Of a DNA stretch of 41,878 nucleotides, positions 34,501 to 41,878 are shown one piece after another. The stretch is from Acanthaster planci. Lineage: Eukaryota; Echinodermata; Asteroidea; Valvatida; Acanthasteridae. A model generated the notes under the pieces. It searched no databases and was not told the origin of the DNA. It saw only the letters and a program-made list of their open reading frames with translations. The DNA lies in the NCBI RefSeq assembly GCF_001949145.1, contig NW_019091502.1, positions 252,536 through 294,413 of the forward strand, read 5' to 3'. The translations under genes were made by a program, and so were the position numbers. The first letter of the stretch is position 1. Every line of letters begins with the position of its first letter.

Positions 34501-37357
34501 AGGCTGGATTATCTCCATTCTTGAGAGTGAAAAAATGTTGGTAATGCCCAGCAGCCTGGTTTCTTGCTCTGAGTCCGGTCTTTTGTTACAAGGCCACGTT
34601 CCCTTTGTCTGATTTCGGAGACCCTGGCCACGCATATAAACACATGGTGCCCAAAACCAGAGTCCCCGGCGGCAAGTGGTTAAAACGTTGACTGCTGCTT
34701 ATAATTTGCGCGTATTTAACCCTAACCCTACGTAGTACTACAAATTACTACTTGTAGTAAAATGTAGTACTCAGCACTGTCGCTTGTACATGTAAGAGGA
34801 CATGACCTTATTGTTCTGTGAAGCCATAAGATACAATAGATAAGACAATGTACCATACAGTACTGTGGCACTATGAATGCATGGCTTTATTGTTCTCTGT
34901 ATGAGTAACAATGGAAGTAACCTCGCCAGAAGTAGTAATTTGTAGCGCTAGGTCTTTCAGGCTCTGGCTATTTATATACTTACATGTAGTATACTGCATG
35001 TATACTTAGTACTTTGTAGTACTGAGTACTGTAAGCCAAACAATATGCTTAGCGGTTATGGTTAATAGATATTTTTCAGGTGTCTATTTGAACATGATCA
35101 TTTCATGAAGTACACCTTCACCACTGCCAGCAGCATAATAGTTGTGCTTCCAGTGATGCCAGTTCTTTACAATACAAAAGCCTTTCATTTCCTATGAGTA
35201 AACTCGAAGCTTGGCAGAATCCGGTTCACCTGTGACTACCAATATACTCGTAGTCAGCAGTTAACCTGTTGAAACACATCCCGACTGCTGCTACATGTAC
35301 ATGTATATACACACATATACATGTACAAAGACCGTAGCAAAACCACTGCATTGAGACCTTCAGATGCCATTTCATTTATTTCTCTCAGGTTGCCAGATAT
35401 CCTCAAGAGTCCCTTTTGATCACTTTCTCAAAGAAACAGGTCTCAGAGAATACCCAAGGAGACTTTGAGGAAATAGTTGGAGAAATTTCATTTTCGGGCG
35501 TGTGAGTAAAACCTGGTGGAATTTCTAAGAGAAAATGTCAAAAACATTGGATGGTCAGTCTAATCTACATGTACATGTACGTAATGCACAAGGCATACAT
35601 GTACAGGTACATACATGTATGTACATGTATGTACTTGGGCCACACAGGTAAAGAATAGTTCTGTTGACTTTCTGCACATTCCAATACACGTGTGGCTGTT
35701 CAAATCAAGTGGCTGTGGCTAGCAGTAACACAGGTGTCTATCTTAAGTTGGTTGTAGCCTCCAGTGGCTTTCTTAGACGTGTCATGTTCAGCCAAAGCCA
35801 TATATTAGTACACGGCTTTTTACATTAAAAAAATGCACTCCTGCATGTTGTATTTTTGTCACAGTTGTATTAGACAAGAGCACTTCAGTGTAGGCAACAT
35901 TTCCTGAGGGATTTTTCATGGGGGGGGACATGCGATGGAAATCCATATACATGTAAAAGTGAAACCTACGCTGTACACACATGTACAGGTAGCAAGAATG
36001 ATTGAATGCCAACACACACGATGAACACACCTCAACCTCGATCTTGTGTGTGCTGTTATGTGTTTCCCCTTCTCCTACTCCACCGCCTTTTCAGCAAACG
36101 ACAGCCCTGCTTTTATTGTGATTGAAAAATCTTTTTACAAGGGGTCCCTGCGGACACGAGCAGTGCTCTGTTTTTCCTTTTTTTTCTCCTTGGGAGCATA
36201 ATCATGCTGTGTCTTTCAGCCTTAGTCAGGTCCTGGGGGACTTGCCAAACCCCTGCGCGGTTTTATCCGATCGAAAAAGCCTGGCTGCCAGAAAGAGGTC
36301 CTTTTGTGTGTCGCGTCGCCGTATTACTCGTTGGCCACTTCCCGCTGTAGCGAACCATAAGCAATGAAGCAATGAAGTCTACTCCGAGTGATTTGTGTAT
36401 AATATCAGTGAAGAGATTGTCTTTGCTGTGTGACAGCCACCTGTTTGTGCGAATGTTCTGATTTGGTCCCAGGCAGAAACCTTTCTCATCTCAATAAAAC
36501 AAAAATTCATGGCTGAACAAAATGTCATTGATGGCTGCCAGGAGCGTAGTATTGACATGTATAGATCTTTGGTTTCCCAAGCATGACAGGATGGGAACAT
36601 TTCTAGTCCTCTTGGATGGGATGTCAGTCCATCTCAAGCTGCTCCCCGGTAAATGCCAGTGCTCATTTGTACAGTACTCTTTGGTGGAGAAAGGCAAATG
36701 AGGGTAGAGTAGTTTGCCCAAGGACACAGTTCATGGCCACACAGCAGCTGGATTTGAACCCTGGGCCCTAAGATCACAAGTCACAGACACTAGCCGCAAC
36801 ACCACATCTCCCCTTCAACAAAAGTTGGTGTTGTAATCAACTCCAGTCACAAGTCCTTTCACAAAACTAGTCATGAATATTAATTACGAAGTACCCTGTA
36901 ACAGGATGACTAGTGACGAAGAAAGGCTTTCATTGCAATTCAATAAGATAGCCTCTCACTTTCATGAAGACTGGTTGACTTGTGATGGACTTGACTATGT
37001 AACTGACAAAAGGCAGTTCGAAATTTAATTGAATTCATTGATCATTTCTAGCACATAAGAAGAACATGAAGGTACATGTACATGCATGGTAATGTACATG
37101 TACATCTGTGTCCTTGTTCTCTGCAGCGCGATGCGCTCCATCAGCCAGCAGGAGGAGGAGATGCGACCCCGCAGCCAGAGCAGCGGTAACACCTCGGAGG
37201 CCAAACCAGGCTCTTCCCGCCGACAGGTGGCCACCCTGGGCCCCTCCTGGCGCACCCGGTGTGAATCCATGCCAGCCCAGAACCGCCCACGCATGGGCCG
37301 ATCCCGCCTGGGCAGCGAGAGCGAGGAGAGCCTTCAAGAAGAACCTAGCCCAACAAG
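7497..37357 (+). CDS. IRS: Insulin receptor substrate (IRS) gene, 5' part, five exons, continues past the window
   Basis: Joined exons 7497-7577, 24807-25110, 25671-25810, 33856-33998 and 37127-37357 give one open frame of about 299 residues. All introns start GT and end AG, with phases 0, 1, 0, 2 and 2. The protein opens with an IRS-type PH domain (GYLKKFK, then [34 protein letters not shown], invariant Trp108). An IRS-type PTB domain follows ([47 protein letters not shown]), then a Ser/Arg-rich start of the tail (RPRSQSS, RTRCES). From family knowledge, IRS proteins bind phospholipid through PH and the receptor NPXpY motif through PTB at the plasma membrane. The long tail is then tyrosine-phosphorylated and recruits PI3K and Grb2. 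That tail is absent here, so the gene is cut by the window edge. The PH-PTB linker is only about 12-14 residues, much shorter than in human IRS1. Orthology to IRS is very sure; which vertebrate paralogue it matches cannot be said, and a single ancestral IRS is likely. Confidence 0.95.
7863..8381. mobile_element. Non-autonomous hAT element with an internal foldback
   Basis: It starts CAGTGGCATAACT and ends AGTTATGCCACTG, a 13-bp terminal inverted repeat with no mismatch. It is flanked by a near-perfect 8-bp duplication (TTTGAGAA at 7855-7862, TTGGAGAA at 8382-8389). The 519-bp body is mostly a palindrome (7943-8255) plus a short G-rich/C-rich stretch (8278-8342). No transposase ORF is present. 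It sits 285 bp inside intron 1 of the IRS gene. Confidence 0.88.
7943..8255. repeat. Foldback (inverted repeat) inside the hAT element
   Basis: The outer ends AATAAGCC (7943) and GGCTTATT (8248-8255) are reverse complements. Inner blocks pair as CATGATTTGGGGCAAG (about 8050) with CTTGCCCCAAATCATG (about 8129). The left half, in reverse complement, also matches the solo copy at 10078-10262. Confidence 0.8.
8382..13619. other. Intron 1, first part: no confirmed gene
   Basis: Apart from the repeat at 10078-10262, the region is AT-rich non-coding DNA. It holds two items discussed as findings: a possible alternative first exon ending at 8570 and an ATG-started 115-residue ORF at 9208-9555. TACATGTA words cluster at 10832-10852. 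Nothing else is recognisable. Confidence 0.5.
10078..10262 (+). repeat. Solo half-copy of the foldback repeat
   Basis: It shares GAACCAGTCCAGTCCAGAGA, TGGTGGTCGCTATGCAA, TTTATGTGCAAT, GTACCAGATTTTATTCAAAT and AAAGGCTTAT in order with the reverse complement of the left half of 7943-8255. No terminal inverted repeats or target duplication were found, so it is a fragment or a different insertion form. Confidence 0.75.
13620..13691 (+). repeat. Dispersed repeat fragment, partner of 18191-18261
   Basis: It matches the reverse complement of 18191-18261. The first part shares GATGA...TATGAC...TTGCT. The second is nearly identical over 38 bases (AACTGCACTCTGTGTG, CCAG, GAA, CTG, GAAAAACA), with four substitutions. 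One indel separates the two halves. Confidence 0.6.
13755..13844 (+). repeat. 46-bp tandem duplication of palindromic TACATGTA sequence
   Basis: The units start at 13755 and 13801 with ACATGTACGGTACATTACAT and run on through GTGTACATAC. Each unit is itself made of ACATGT and GTAC words. It is preceded by a pure ACATGT run (13745-13760). Confidence 0.85.
15307..16053. mobile_element. pogo/Tigger-like non-autonomous DNA transposon
   Basis: The left end is CAGAAAAATCTCGATAAGTC at 15307. The right end, in reverse complement, is CAGTAAAATCTTGATAAGTC. The 24-bp ends therefore differ at only three positions or so, and both continue with GAAG. TA dinucleotides flank both sides (15305-15306 and 16054-16055), as expected of Tc1/mariner/pogo insertions. 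CTCGA/TCGAA words recur next to both ends. The 747-bp body has no transposase frame. Confidence 0.88.
16800..17367. mobile_element. Unclassified DNA transposon with CAGGCCCG ends
   Basis: The left end CAGGCCCGTAGGCT and the reverse complement of the right end (CAGGCCCGTTGCCT) match at all but two of 14 positions. GCACAC precedes the element (16794-16799) and occurs again at its right edge (17367-17372), giving a 5-6 bp target duplication. G and C runs lie just inside both ends (16813-16843 and 17335-17343). The body is CpG-richer than its surroundings and has no recognisable transposase, so the superfamily is left open. Confidence 0.75.
17723..18067. mobile_element. hAT-like MITE with AT-rich subterminal repeats
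   Basis: The left end is TAGGGCTGAGTCAATG; the right end in reverse complement is TAGGACAGTGACGAAT. Flanking octamers CAATAGTG (17715-17722) and AGATAGTG (18068-18075) match at six of eight bases. Both ends carry repeated TGAATAT/ATATTCAA words, a pattern known for hAT MITEs. It is more diverged than the copies at 3669 and 5869. Confidence 0.7.
18191..18261 (-). repeat. Dispersed repeat fragment, partner of 13620-13691
   Basis: Reverse-complement match to 13620-13691 with one indel. On the minus strand it lies in an open stretch with closely spaced Cys codons (CYDFC, CTLC), but that frame lacks an ATG. Confidence 0.6.
18262..24806. other. Intron 1, last part: no confirmed gene
   Basis: AT-rich non-coding DNA with scattered TACATGTA words. 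CpG-bearing short stretches occur at about 18990-19200 and 24520-24600. A minus-strand acceptor-like site (TTTTTTCTTCTTTGCAG) precedes a 31-codon frame at 18760-18855 that ends in TGA, but no gene can be assembled. The minisatellite at 23109-23180 is listed separately. Confidence 0.5.
23109..23186 (+). repeat. 33-bp minisatellite, about 2.4 copies
   Basis: ACATGTAGTTG begins at 23109, 23142 and 23175, exactly 33 bp apart. Between them lies GAATG...CATG...GAATAT. The copies differ by small changes and the third is cut short. Confidence 0.85.
24807..25110 (+). CDS. IRS: IRS exon 2 (bulk of the PH domain)
   Basis: Acceptor CTCTATGCAG at 24797-24806; donor TTTG|GTAGTT at 25111. It encodes residues 28-128 plus one base of the next codon. 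Visible PH features are MRKKFFVLR (second strand), [44 protein letters not shown], and the C-terminal helix NEWLQELL with the invariant Trp at 108. This PH class binds membrane phosphoinositides and helps bring IRS to the receptor. A Gln run (QQQ) ends the helix, and the domain is followed almost at once by PAF-E, the entry to the PTB domain. The exon is clearly GC-richer than the flanking introns. Confidence 0.95.
25671..25810 (+). CDS. IRS: IRS exon 3 (N-terminal half of the PTB domain)
   Basis: Acceptor CTGATCTTTAG just before 25671; donor CCA|GTAAGT at 25811. The first two bases complete Glu129. The exon then encodes residues 130-175 without interruption: [35 protein letters not shown]. 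This is the diagnostic opening of the IRS PTB domain, which recognises NPXpY in the insulin/IGF receptor juxtamembrane segment. Intron 2 (25111-25670, 560 bp) falls exactly between the PH and PTB domains. Intron 3 cuts the PTB fold just before the IRRCGH strand. Confidence 0.95.
25811..32287. other. Intron 3, first part: no confirmed gene
   Basis: AT-rich intron. A CpG-richer stretch at about 26570-26760 lies in a 145-codon ORF with an N-terminal hydrophobic segment and many Cys codons (26452-26889, see findings). The rest holds short ORFs with no family resemblance, homopolymer runs (for example G at about 31002-31011 and 31843-31850), and TACATGTA words. Confidence 0.5.
32288..32640 (-). 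mobile_element. 5'-truncated CR1/L2-type LINE, 3' end
   Basis: On the minus strand, 32629 to 32459 is open and ends in TAG. It reads [11 protein letters not shown], then [16 protein letters not shown], then [17 protein letters not shown]. The SVAGPRLWN...FK...HLF order is the usual C-terminus of the reverse transcriptase of L2/CR1-like LINEs. A 3' UTR with TTTATAAATGTC follows and ends in an (ATT)n tail (32288-32306 on + as TAA repeats). The 5' part, including the catalytic domain, is missing, so the copy is dead. It lies antisense in IRS intron 3. Confidence 0.85.
33183..33290. repeat. Long hairpin with 34-bp arms
   Basis: The left arm 33183-33216 and right arm 33257-33290 pair at 29 of 34 positions, with one extra G-U pair if transcribed on +. 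The core CTGTGATGT and ATATGAT blocks pair perfectly. The loop is 40 bases. It could be a very small MITE or an RNA hairpin of precursor size. Confidence 0.8.
33856..33998 (+). CDS. IRS: IRS exon 4 (C-terminal half of the PTB domain)
   Basis: Acceptor CCTCTCCCCAG ends at 33855; donor AA|GTAAGT at 33999, phase 2. It encodes residues 176-222 plus two bases of residue 223. The order [44 protein letters not shown] matches the second half of the IRS PTB domain. The Arg pair at 180-181 and Arg195 in the VGR motif fall where IRS1 contacts the phosphotyrosine, so binding should be intact. The exon is separated from exon 3 by an 8-kb intron, and the junction keeps frame. Confidence 0.95.
33999..36559. 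other. Intron 4 up to the SINE: no confirmed gene
   Basis: Mostly AT-rich. It holds small TAACCCTAACCC tracts (34126 and 34715), a GTAGTAC-rich hairpin region at 34731-34776, a perfect 12-bp hairpin at 35297-35326, a TACATGTA cluster at 35570-35634, and a CpG-bearing stretch at about 34350-34640 without a recognisable product. Confidence 0.5.
35297..35326. repeat. Perfect 12-bp hairpin with six-base loop
   Basis: GTACATGTATAT at 35297-35308 pairs completely with ATATACATGTAC at 35315-35326 around an ACACAC loop. Confidence 0.85.
36560..36813 (-). mobile_element. tRNA-derived SINE
   Basis: Read on the minus strand from 36813, it begins GGGAGATGTGGTGTTGCGGC. A weak A-box-like TAGTGTCTGTG (36792-36782) and a good B box GGTTCAAATCC (36760-36750) follow at tRNA-like spacing. 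After the tRNA-like head comes TGTGTCCTTGGGCAAACTAC, a block often seen in invertebrate tRNA-derived SINEs, then GGACTGACATCCCATCCAAG. The exact 3' end is unclear, perhaps reaching an AT-rich stretch near 36490. It is antisense in IRS intron 4. Confidence 0.75.
37127..37357 (+). CDS. IRS: IRS exon 5 (end of PTB helix and start of the tail)
   Basis: Acceptor TTGTTCTCTGCAG ends at 37126. The first base completes Asn223 and the exon then reads [19 protein letters not shown], matching the end of the PTB helix and the RPRS block that follows it in IRS1. The remainder is low-complexity, rich in Ser, Arg, Pro and Glu, as expected for the disordered tail. RTRCES at about 265-270 is an R-x-R-x-x-S site, and [18 protein letters not shown] follows. 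The donor is AG|GTAAAA at 37358, phase 2; reading through it gives an immediate TAA. No later exon could be recognised with confidence before the window ends. Confidence 0.92.
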
Positions 37358-40300
37358 GTAAAAAAACAAAAAACACCAATATGTTACTCTGCAATGTACA
37401 TGATGCTAGTTGATAAAAGCTATGTAAATGTATATTGTGTATCCTACATGTACATCAGAAATGCTATTTTCTGGGCAAAAGCCTGATTTCAGGCTTTTTA
37501 AAATGTTTGGCCAAAATGTTGGACTAATTTCAGGCCGTAACAAGGTTTGCCAAGTACAAGTACTGGTACAATACATGTAAGACTGTGATAGGTATTCTGA
37601 TCTCCGATACTGTACCAAAAATGGTGAGGACCGACATCGGTTGTCTTCATCCTGATACCCAAAACTTTGCCAGATTCCAACTTCACATCCATGAAAGGGA
37701 ACTGAAACTTTCCAACAAACAGTCCTAGATCTATATGAATTTCCAAGGTACCGTACACATCCTGGTTTACATCCAGAGAATACCCAGTACTTCAGATTTG
37801 GAGCGGGAAAACGGGACTAATGAGAAGATGTCCATGGAGACATGGCGACTCCGTTAAAAATGGCTCTCTTTAGATCTGAACAACTATCGCTTCACGCAGG
37901 ATACCAAAAAAACCAACACTTTAGAATTCCTTTGACATGTGTGATGCATCTTGAATTACTAAGACGAGTTCAATCAAAATGGCAGTGACTTCTTCATTGG
38001 TCTTGGGGAATTAACTTGAAACCTCTTGAATGCACTCGCTTTTCCAGTGGCACCAAGGAATGTGTTGCTTACGATATAAGAGTGTTTCAGGGGAGCTTTA
38101 CCTTTGGGTATTCAAAGACTCTGTGGCGTACTCTTATGAACGTGAGACTAAAGTGCTTGAAACACGTTTGTTTGAAATTCTCACATCAATGAATGGAACA
38201 AGGTACATGAGAGCCTTCCTAAGGTATACATGTAAAACTCTGCTGGTCAAAGTTTCTCTGAAATGTTGAGAAATTTGTTCATTTTGTTGAAAAAGAGATC
38301 AGATGTGTGCCTTGAAAAAATGGCGATAGAGACAAAGATATGTGTGGCCTTTGTTTCTCATTTGGTTAGTGTACAATATAGGTGGCATGACATTCCTGTG
38401 TTAAAAGGTTAGTGGGCTCCCGAGGGTACATGTTCTAATGACATGTATCCCATGCTGCTCACTTCATCACTTCTTTCTCAAATGAAAAGCAGTGCACAAT
38501 GTTGTACTAATAACGGCAGACGTACACGACGTACTGTATGTATCATGTGGTCCTTTAAAGGTGGGGCTCTCTGTTCAGAAAATGCTTGGAAGTGTACTGA
38601 ACGGGATTGCTTGCCTGAACCTTAGTACCTGTAGTATTTTCTATAACTTCAAAAAACTCTTCTTTTAGTTTTGAAGAGACTTTATTTTGGACTGCAGCAA
38701 CACCACACAGCCACATTAAACACCGGTAGTTACACATATTCCCTACTGTGATTGAGCACTCTTTTTTCCCCCTTATTTCTGCATGATTGATTCCTCCATG
38801 AACTGAGGCTGATGCATGCAGCATGCACCCCCACATCACGCCACGTCTTCCCCTACCCTGGGTGCTCTCTCCTTTGCGTCCGTCCATTAATCCCGCTCCC
38901 TTTCCCCAAATCTCAGTATAACCAAAGTAGCTTTTAAAAGATTACAAACGGGATGTAGTGTGTCGTGGCCAACCCCGCAGTATGGTTGCAGTGCGTCCAA
39001 GTCTTTCCCAGATAGAACTGCCGAATTCCGCGAAATGAGCCTTCAGGGTATTTTCTTGCTCAACTTGTTTTTATTTGGTTCCCATTAGCTGAGAGCACAC
39101 GGGGCTCTTTGTTTTTGACATTGATCAGACTATTACATGTACAGGTAAGGTAGTTTGACATCTTGATGAATATGGACATACAGTGAGTAAAAGAAGGCCA
39201 GCAGTTTCTGAAGGTTTCCGTCGTGTCGCATTTTACATGTATTTGTTTTCAGCACAAATGAGAATCTACTGGTACATCCTGTGGTTATTAGTGACTCAAT
39301 TTGGCGGTTTGGACCATGGATTATTCAGTGAGATCAAATCTGTGGAATGAAATGAATAACAAATTCAGGGGCCCGCTTTCCCAGAATGTTGCCATATATC
39401 TGGAATTGTGACCCAGATTGGATTACTTTTGGAAGTTATCATGTTTTTCCAACCAAAATAATAGGAGTGACGTGTACCGGTACATGTATGTACTTGTATT
39501 TCCATTTTGCATTGGAATTGTCATTGGGAGGAGAACAGCATCAGGGAAGCTCATGAGAACAATGTTGATAGCCCAAAACAGTTATCAAACTTTAGGCTGG
39601 GTTCAAAATGACAATCTTACCTGATGATATTGATAAACATGTAGCTCCAAATAGTTTCTTTTATATGGAAGACTGTGATATTTTTGCGATTCCCTTGTGA
39701 TTATTTTTTTTTCCTTACAAAGCCCCAGCTGCATTTTCTGAGAGTCGGATCAGATGGGCCAGTGTTTTTGATCCAGGTGCTTGCCTGACACTCAGGTGTC
39801 AGATCCCATCATCGGTTTGTTTTTCCTGTACTCTACGTTTGTTTTCAGACTTCTCTCTGAAGATTATCTTGCTTGGTGCTCCTATTTCTCTTCCTCACGT
39901 CCCAACCTCCCCCATGTCAAATCACAATATCCAATTCCTCCTGACTTAAGTTGGTCAAACATTCCTTTGCTGGAGCTGTACATAAATCTGACCGACAGCC
40001 CTGGGCTGTTTAATGCTGTGCATGGTATTATTGGATCCAGGAGTTCTCACATGTTGCATGGTACATGTACATGTACCGGTATCTACATGTAAATTGCATC
40101 ATGTCGAGGTTGTTGTTTTACCATGAAGATCTGTTGAACTGTGTTGCAGTCCTGACTAAAATGCTGGTCAGCTGGGTCCTTGCTCAGCCACCGTTTGCTT
40201 GAGAATTTGTTGTGAGTTAACATGTACATACATGTACCAGTACAATACATGAATGTGCAGATGTGTTTTCGACAAAGTACCAATAACAGTGGTAGGCCTA

Positions 40301-41878
40301 CATGTATATGGACCGATACATGGTACATGGTCCCAAATTCCATAATCAGCATTCAGAAATATTGGAGTACATGTACGTGTAAACAGTATTTTGCAGAGTT
40401 GTAGTAGAGTCTTGAGTAGTTCTCTGCCAAATATTTAACTGGTAGTCAGGAGGCAATGAAGCTGAAGTACATGTACTAGTACATTTGACGGTACCGGATA
40501 AGTGCACAAAGGTACCGTACATGTCAGATTAGAAGAAAAAAATGGTGATTTAAGACCATCGCTATTCAATACAAATTAAGTTTTTAGGACAAAAGCACTT
40601 GAAAGGTACCGATACTTGGCTGAGTAGTTTCTGAATACTTTTCTCCATAAAAACGTATATTTCACAAGACTGGGAGTGTGTGAAGTCTTACATTTAATTT
40701 GTAATCTTACCTTTGTGCATTTTCCATCAAATGCCTACATGTATGCACTCCAGCTTTATTCCCTCTTACCCATCTTGTTCAGTCTTTGGCAGAGAACCTT
40801 GGTACTCGACTGCAGCACATGTACAACACTGGTATTTTGTATACCCTCGTCGCAAATGACCCTTGAACTTGTACCAGTATTCCTGCCGTGAGGAGATTTG
40901 ATATTGATAATGAAAATGACTTTTATGCCAATGACAGATCTTGAAAAGCCTGTCAAATTGTAGCAGTGAGCAGTTGAGCCATCTTTGCTGACCAGGTTCG
41001 GTGGAAAAAACTCAAGTGGTCTGGGATCACATTTATCGTGTTTAACTGTCACCCTCCGAGTCCGTTACCAAGCATCCTTGTTGTCAGGTAATGAATACTC
41101 CCTCTCCACCTCCCTCTAAGCACTCAGCACCCCAGAGCCATGACTCAATTCTCAAGACGGTTTCATTGAATACTGCCCAGCTGGGACGCATCGATTTTCC
41201 TTTTGTGCCTTCCATGGAAACTATGCAACCAAGAATTGTTACTGTGTCTTTTAAAGTCTTGGGCAAGGATATTCTTCCACCCTGATTCCCACCCCCCCCC
41301 CAGCTACATGATCCTGTGCCACATCAGTCTTTAGCACAACTACTGCTGTGCTTAGTTTTCCCCTCGAGGGGAAAAAGTGCAAGTTTGAAAGAAAAGAAGA
41401 ACTGGAGAAGTGCAGTGTACTTGTAATAGAGCAGTTTAACTTCACTGTCACTGAACTTCAAATGCTTGAGGAAATGTGATCACCTATTTGCCGTGCCCTG
41501 GACAATTTCTTTTTTTCACTGGCCATGAATTGTAACCAGTTGTTTTTTATTTTGGTAAGGCTGAGTGGAAAAGGGCAGAACTTTGTGTTGATGTGAGTGG
41601 GTTTTGGAAACACATTGTGCACAGAGGTTGTTGATTGGAATCTTGATTTTGAAGTACTTTTTTCCCCCTTTCTTTCCCGCTCTGTTCTGTGGAAGACAAA
41701 CTGGTCATTTGTTTGCTCAAGAGTCCATACCCGTGAAGTACAAGTACATTTTAAAAAAACCTGTTGAAATTTATTTACCTCCTCAGTAAGGCCTTCACAC
41801 CTTAGGAACACATGAAGGTCAATCTCTATTATCAGATGGGTAGTGTACATGTATTTATTTCAAATGGCACAATGCTGA
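37358..41878. other. Start of IRS intron 5 (to window end)
   Basis: No further coding exon can be recognised with confidence. A phase-compatible exon-like stretch at 38917-39047 is reported as a finding. The region has usual AT-rich intron composition, TACATGTA words (for example 40060-40090), and a ten-C run at 41292-41301. The long tyrosine-motif part of IRS must lie beyond 41878. Confidence 0.5.

Noticed and set aside
34126-34727. TAACCCTAACCC tracts suggesting telomere-like sequence
   Set aside because: Only about two repeat units at each place, which is within what simple sequence gives.
41091-41285. Pro/Ser-rich ORF near the window end as a further IRS exon
   Set aside because: The preceding acceptor-like sites (41088, 41119, 41126) all lead to an in-frame stop when joined to the phase left by exon 5.
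1-41878. tRNA, rRNA, CRISPR array or bacterial operon
   Set aside because: The only tRNA-like B box is in the SINE at 36560-36813. No regularly spaced repeats with unique spacers and no ribosomal RNA sequence were seen. The genome is clearly animal.

Overview
This is a stretch of an animal nuclear genome. It is AT-rich with long introns and GT-AG splice sites, and it carries many small DNA-transposon relics, a LINE 3' end and a tRNA-derived SINE. The non-coding DNA is saturated with short palindromic words built from TACATGTA, GTAC and ACCGGT. Together with a single intron-rich insulin receptor substrate gene, this suggests a marine invertebrate. An echinoderm or other invertebrate deuterostome is my best guess, but the sequence does not prove it.

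One protein-coding gene is recognised with confidence: the 5' part of an insulin receptor substrate (IRS) gene on the + strand. Five coding exons join cleanly: 7497-7577, 24807-25110, 25671-25810, 33856-33998 and 37127-37357, with intron phases 0, 1, 0, 2 and 2. They encode about 299 residues: a PH domain (about residues 18-117), a very short linker, a PTB domain (about 129-232), and the start of the Ser/Arg-rich tail. The tyrosine-phosphorylation tail, the 3' end and the stop codon lie beyond the window. Such a protein docks on the activated insulin/IGF receptor and passes the signal to PI3K and Grb2-type partners.

Layout. 1-7242 is upstream DNA with no recognised gene. It holds an imperfect 355-bp inverted repeat (1564-1918), two hAT-like MITEs with perfect 8-bp target-site duplications (3669-3923 and 5869-6120) and an 83-bp tandem duplication (3951-4111). 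7243-7345 has promoter-like signals: an inverted CCAAT, TATAAA and a FOXO-type GTAAACA. Intron 1 (7578-24806) is 17.2 kb and holds a composite foldback hAT element, a pogo/Tigger-like MITE, an unclassified element with CAGGCCCG ends, another hAT MITE, and minisatellites. Intron 2 is 560 bp. Intron 3 (25811-33855) holds a CR1/L2-type LINE 3' end and a long hairpin. Intron 4 (33999-37126) holds a SINE. 37358-41878 is the start of intron 5.

No tRNA, rRNA, CRISPR array or bacterial-type operon was seen, and no clearly novel biological system. The most interesting leads are a possible alternative first exon of the IRS gene whose ATG lies inside a transposon terminal repeat (8373-8570), the well-preserved MITE insertions, and a pre-miRNA-like hairpin at 33183-33290.
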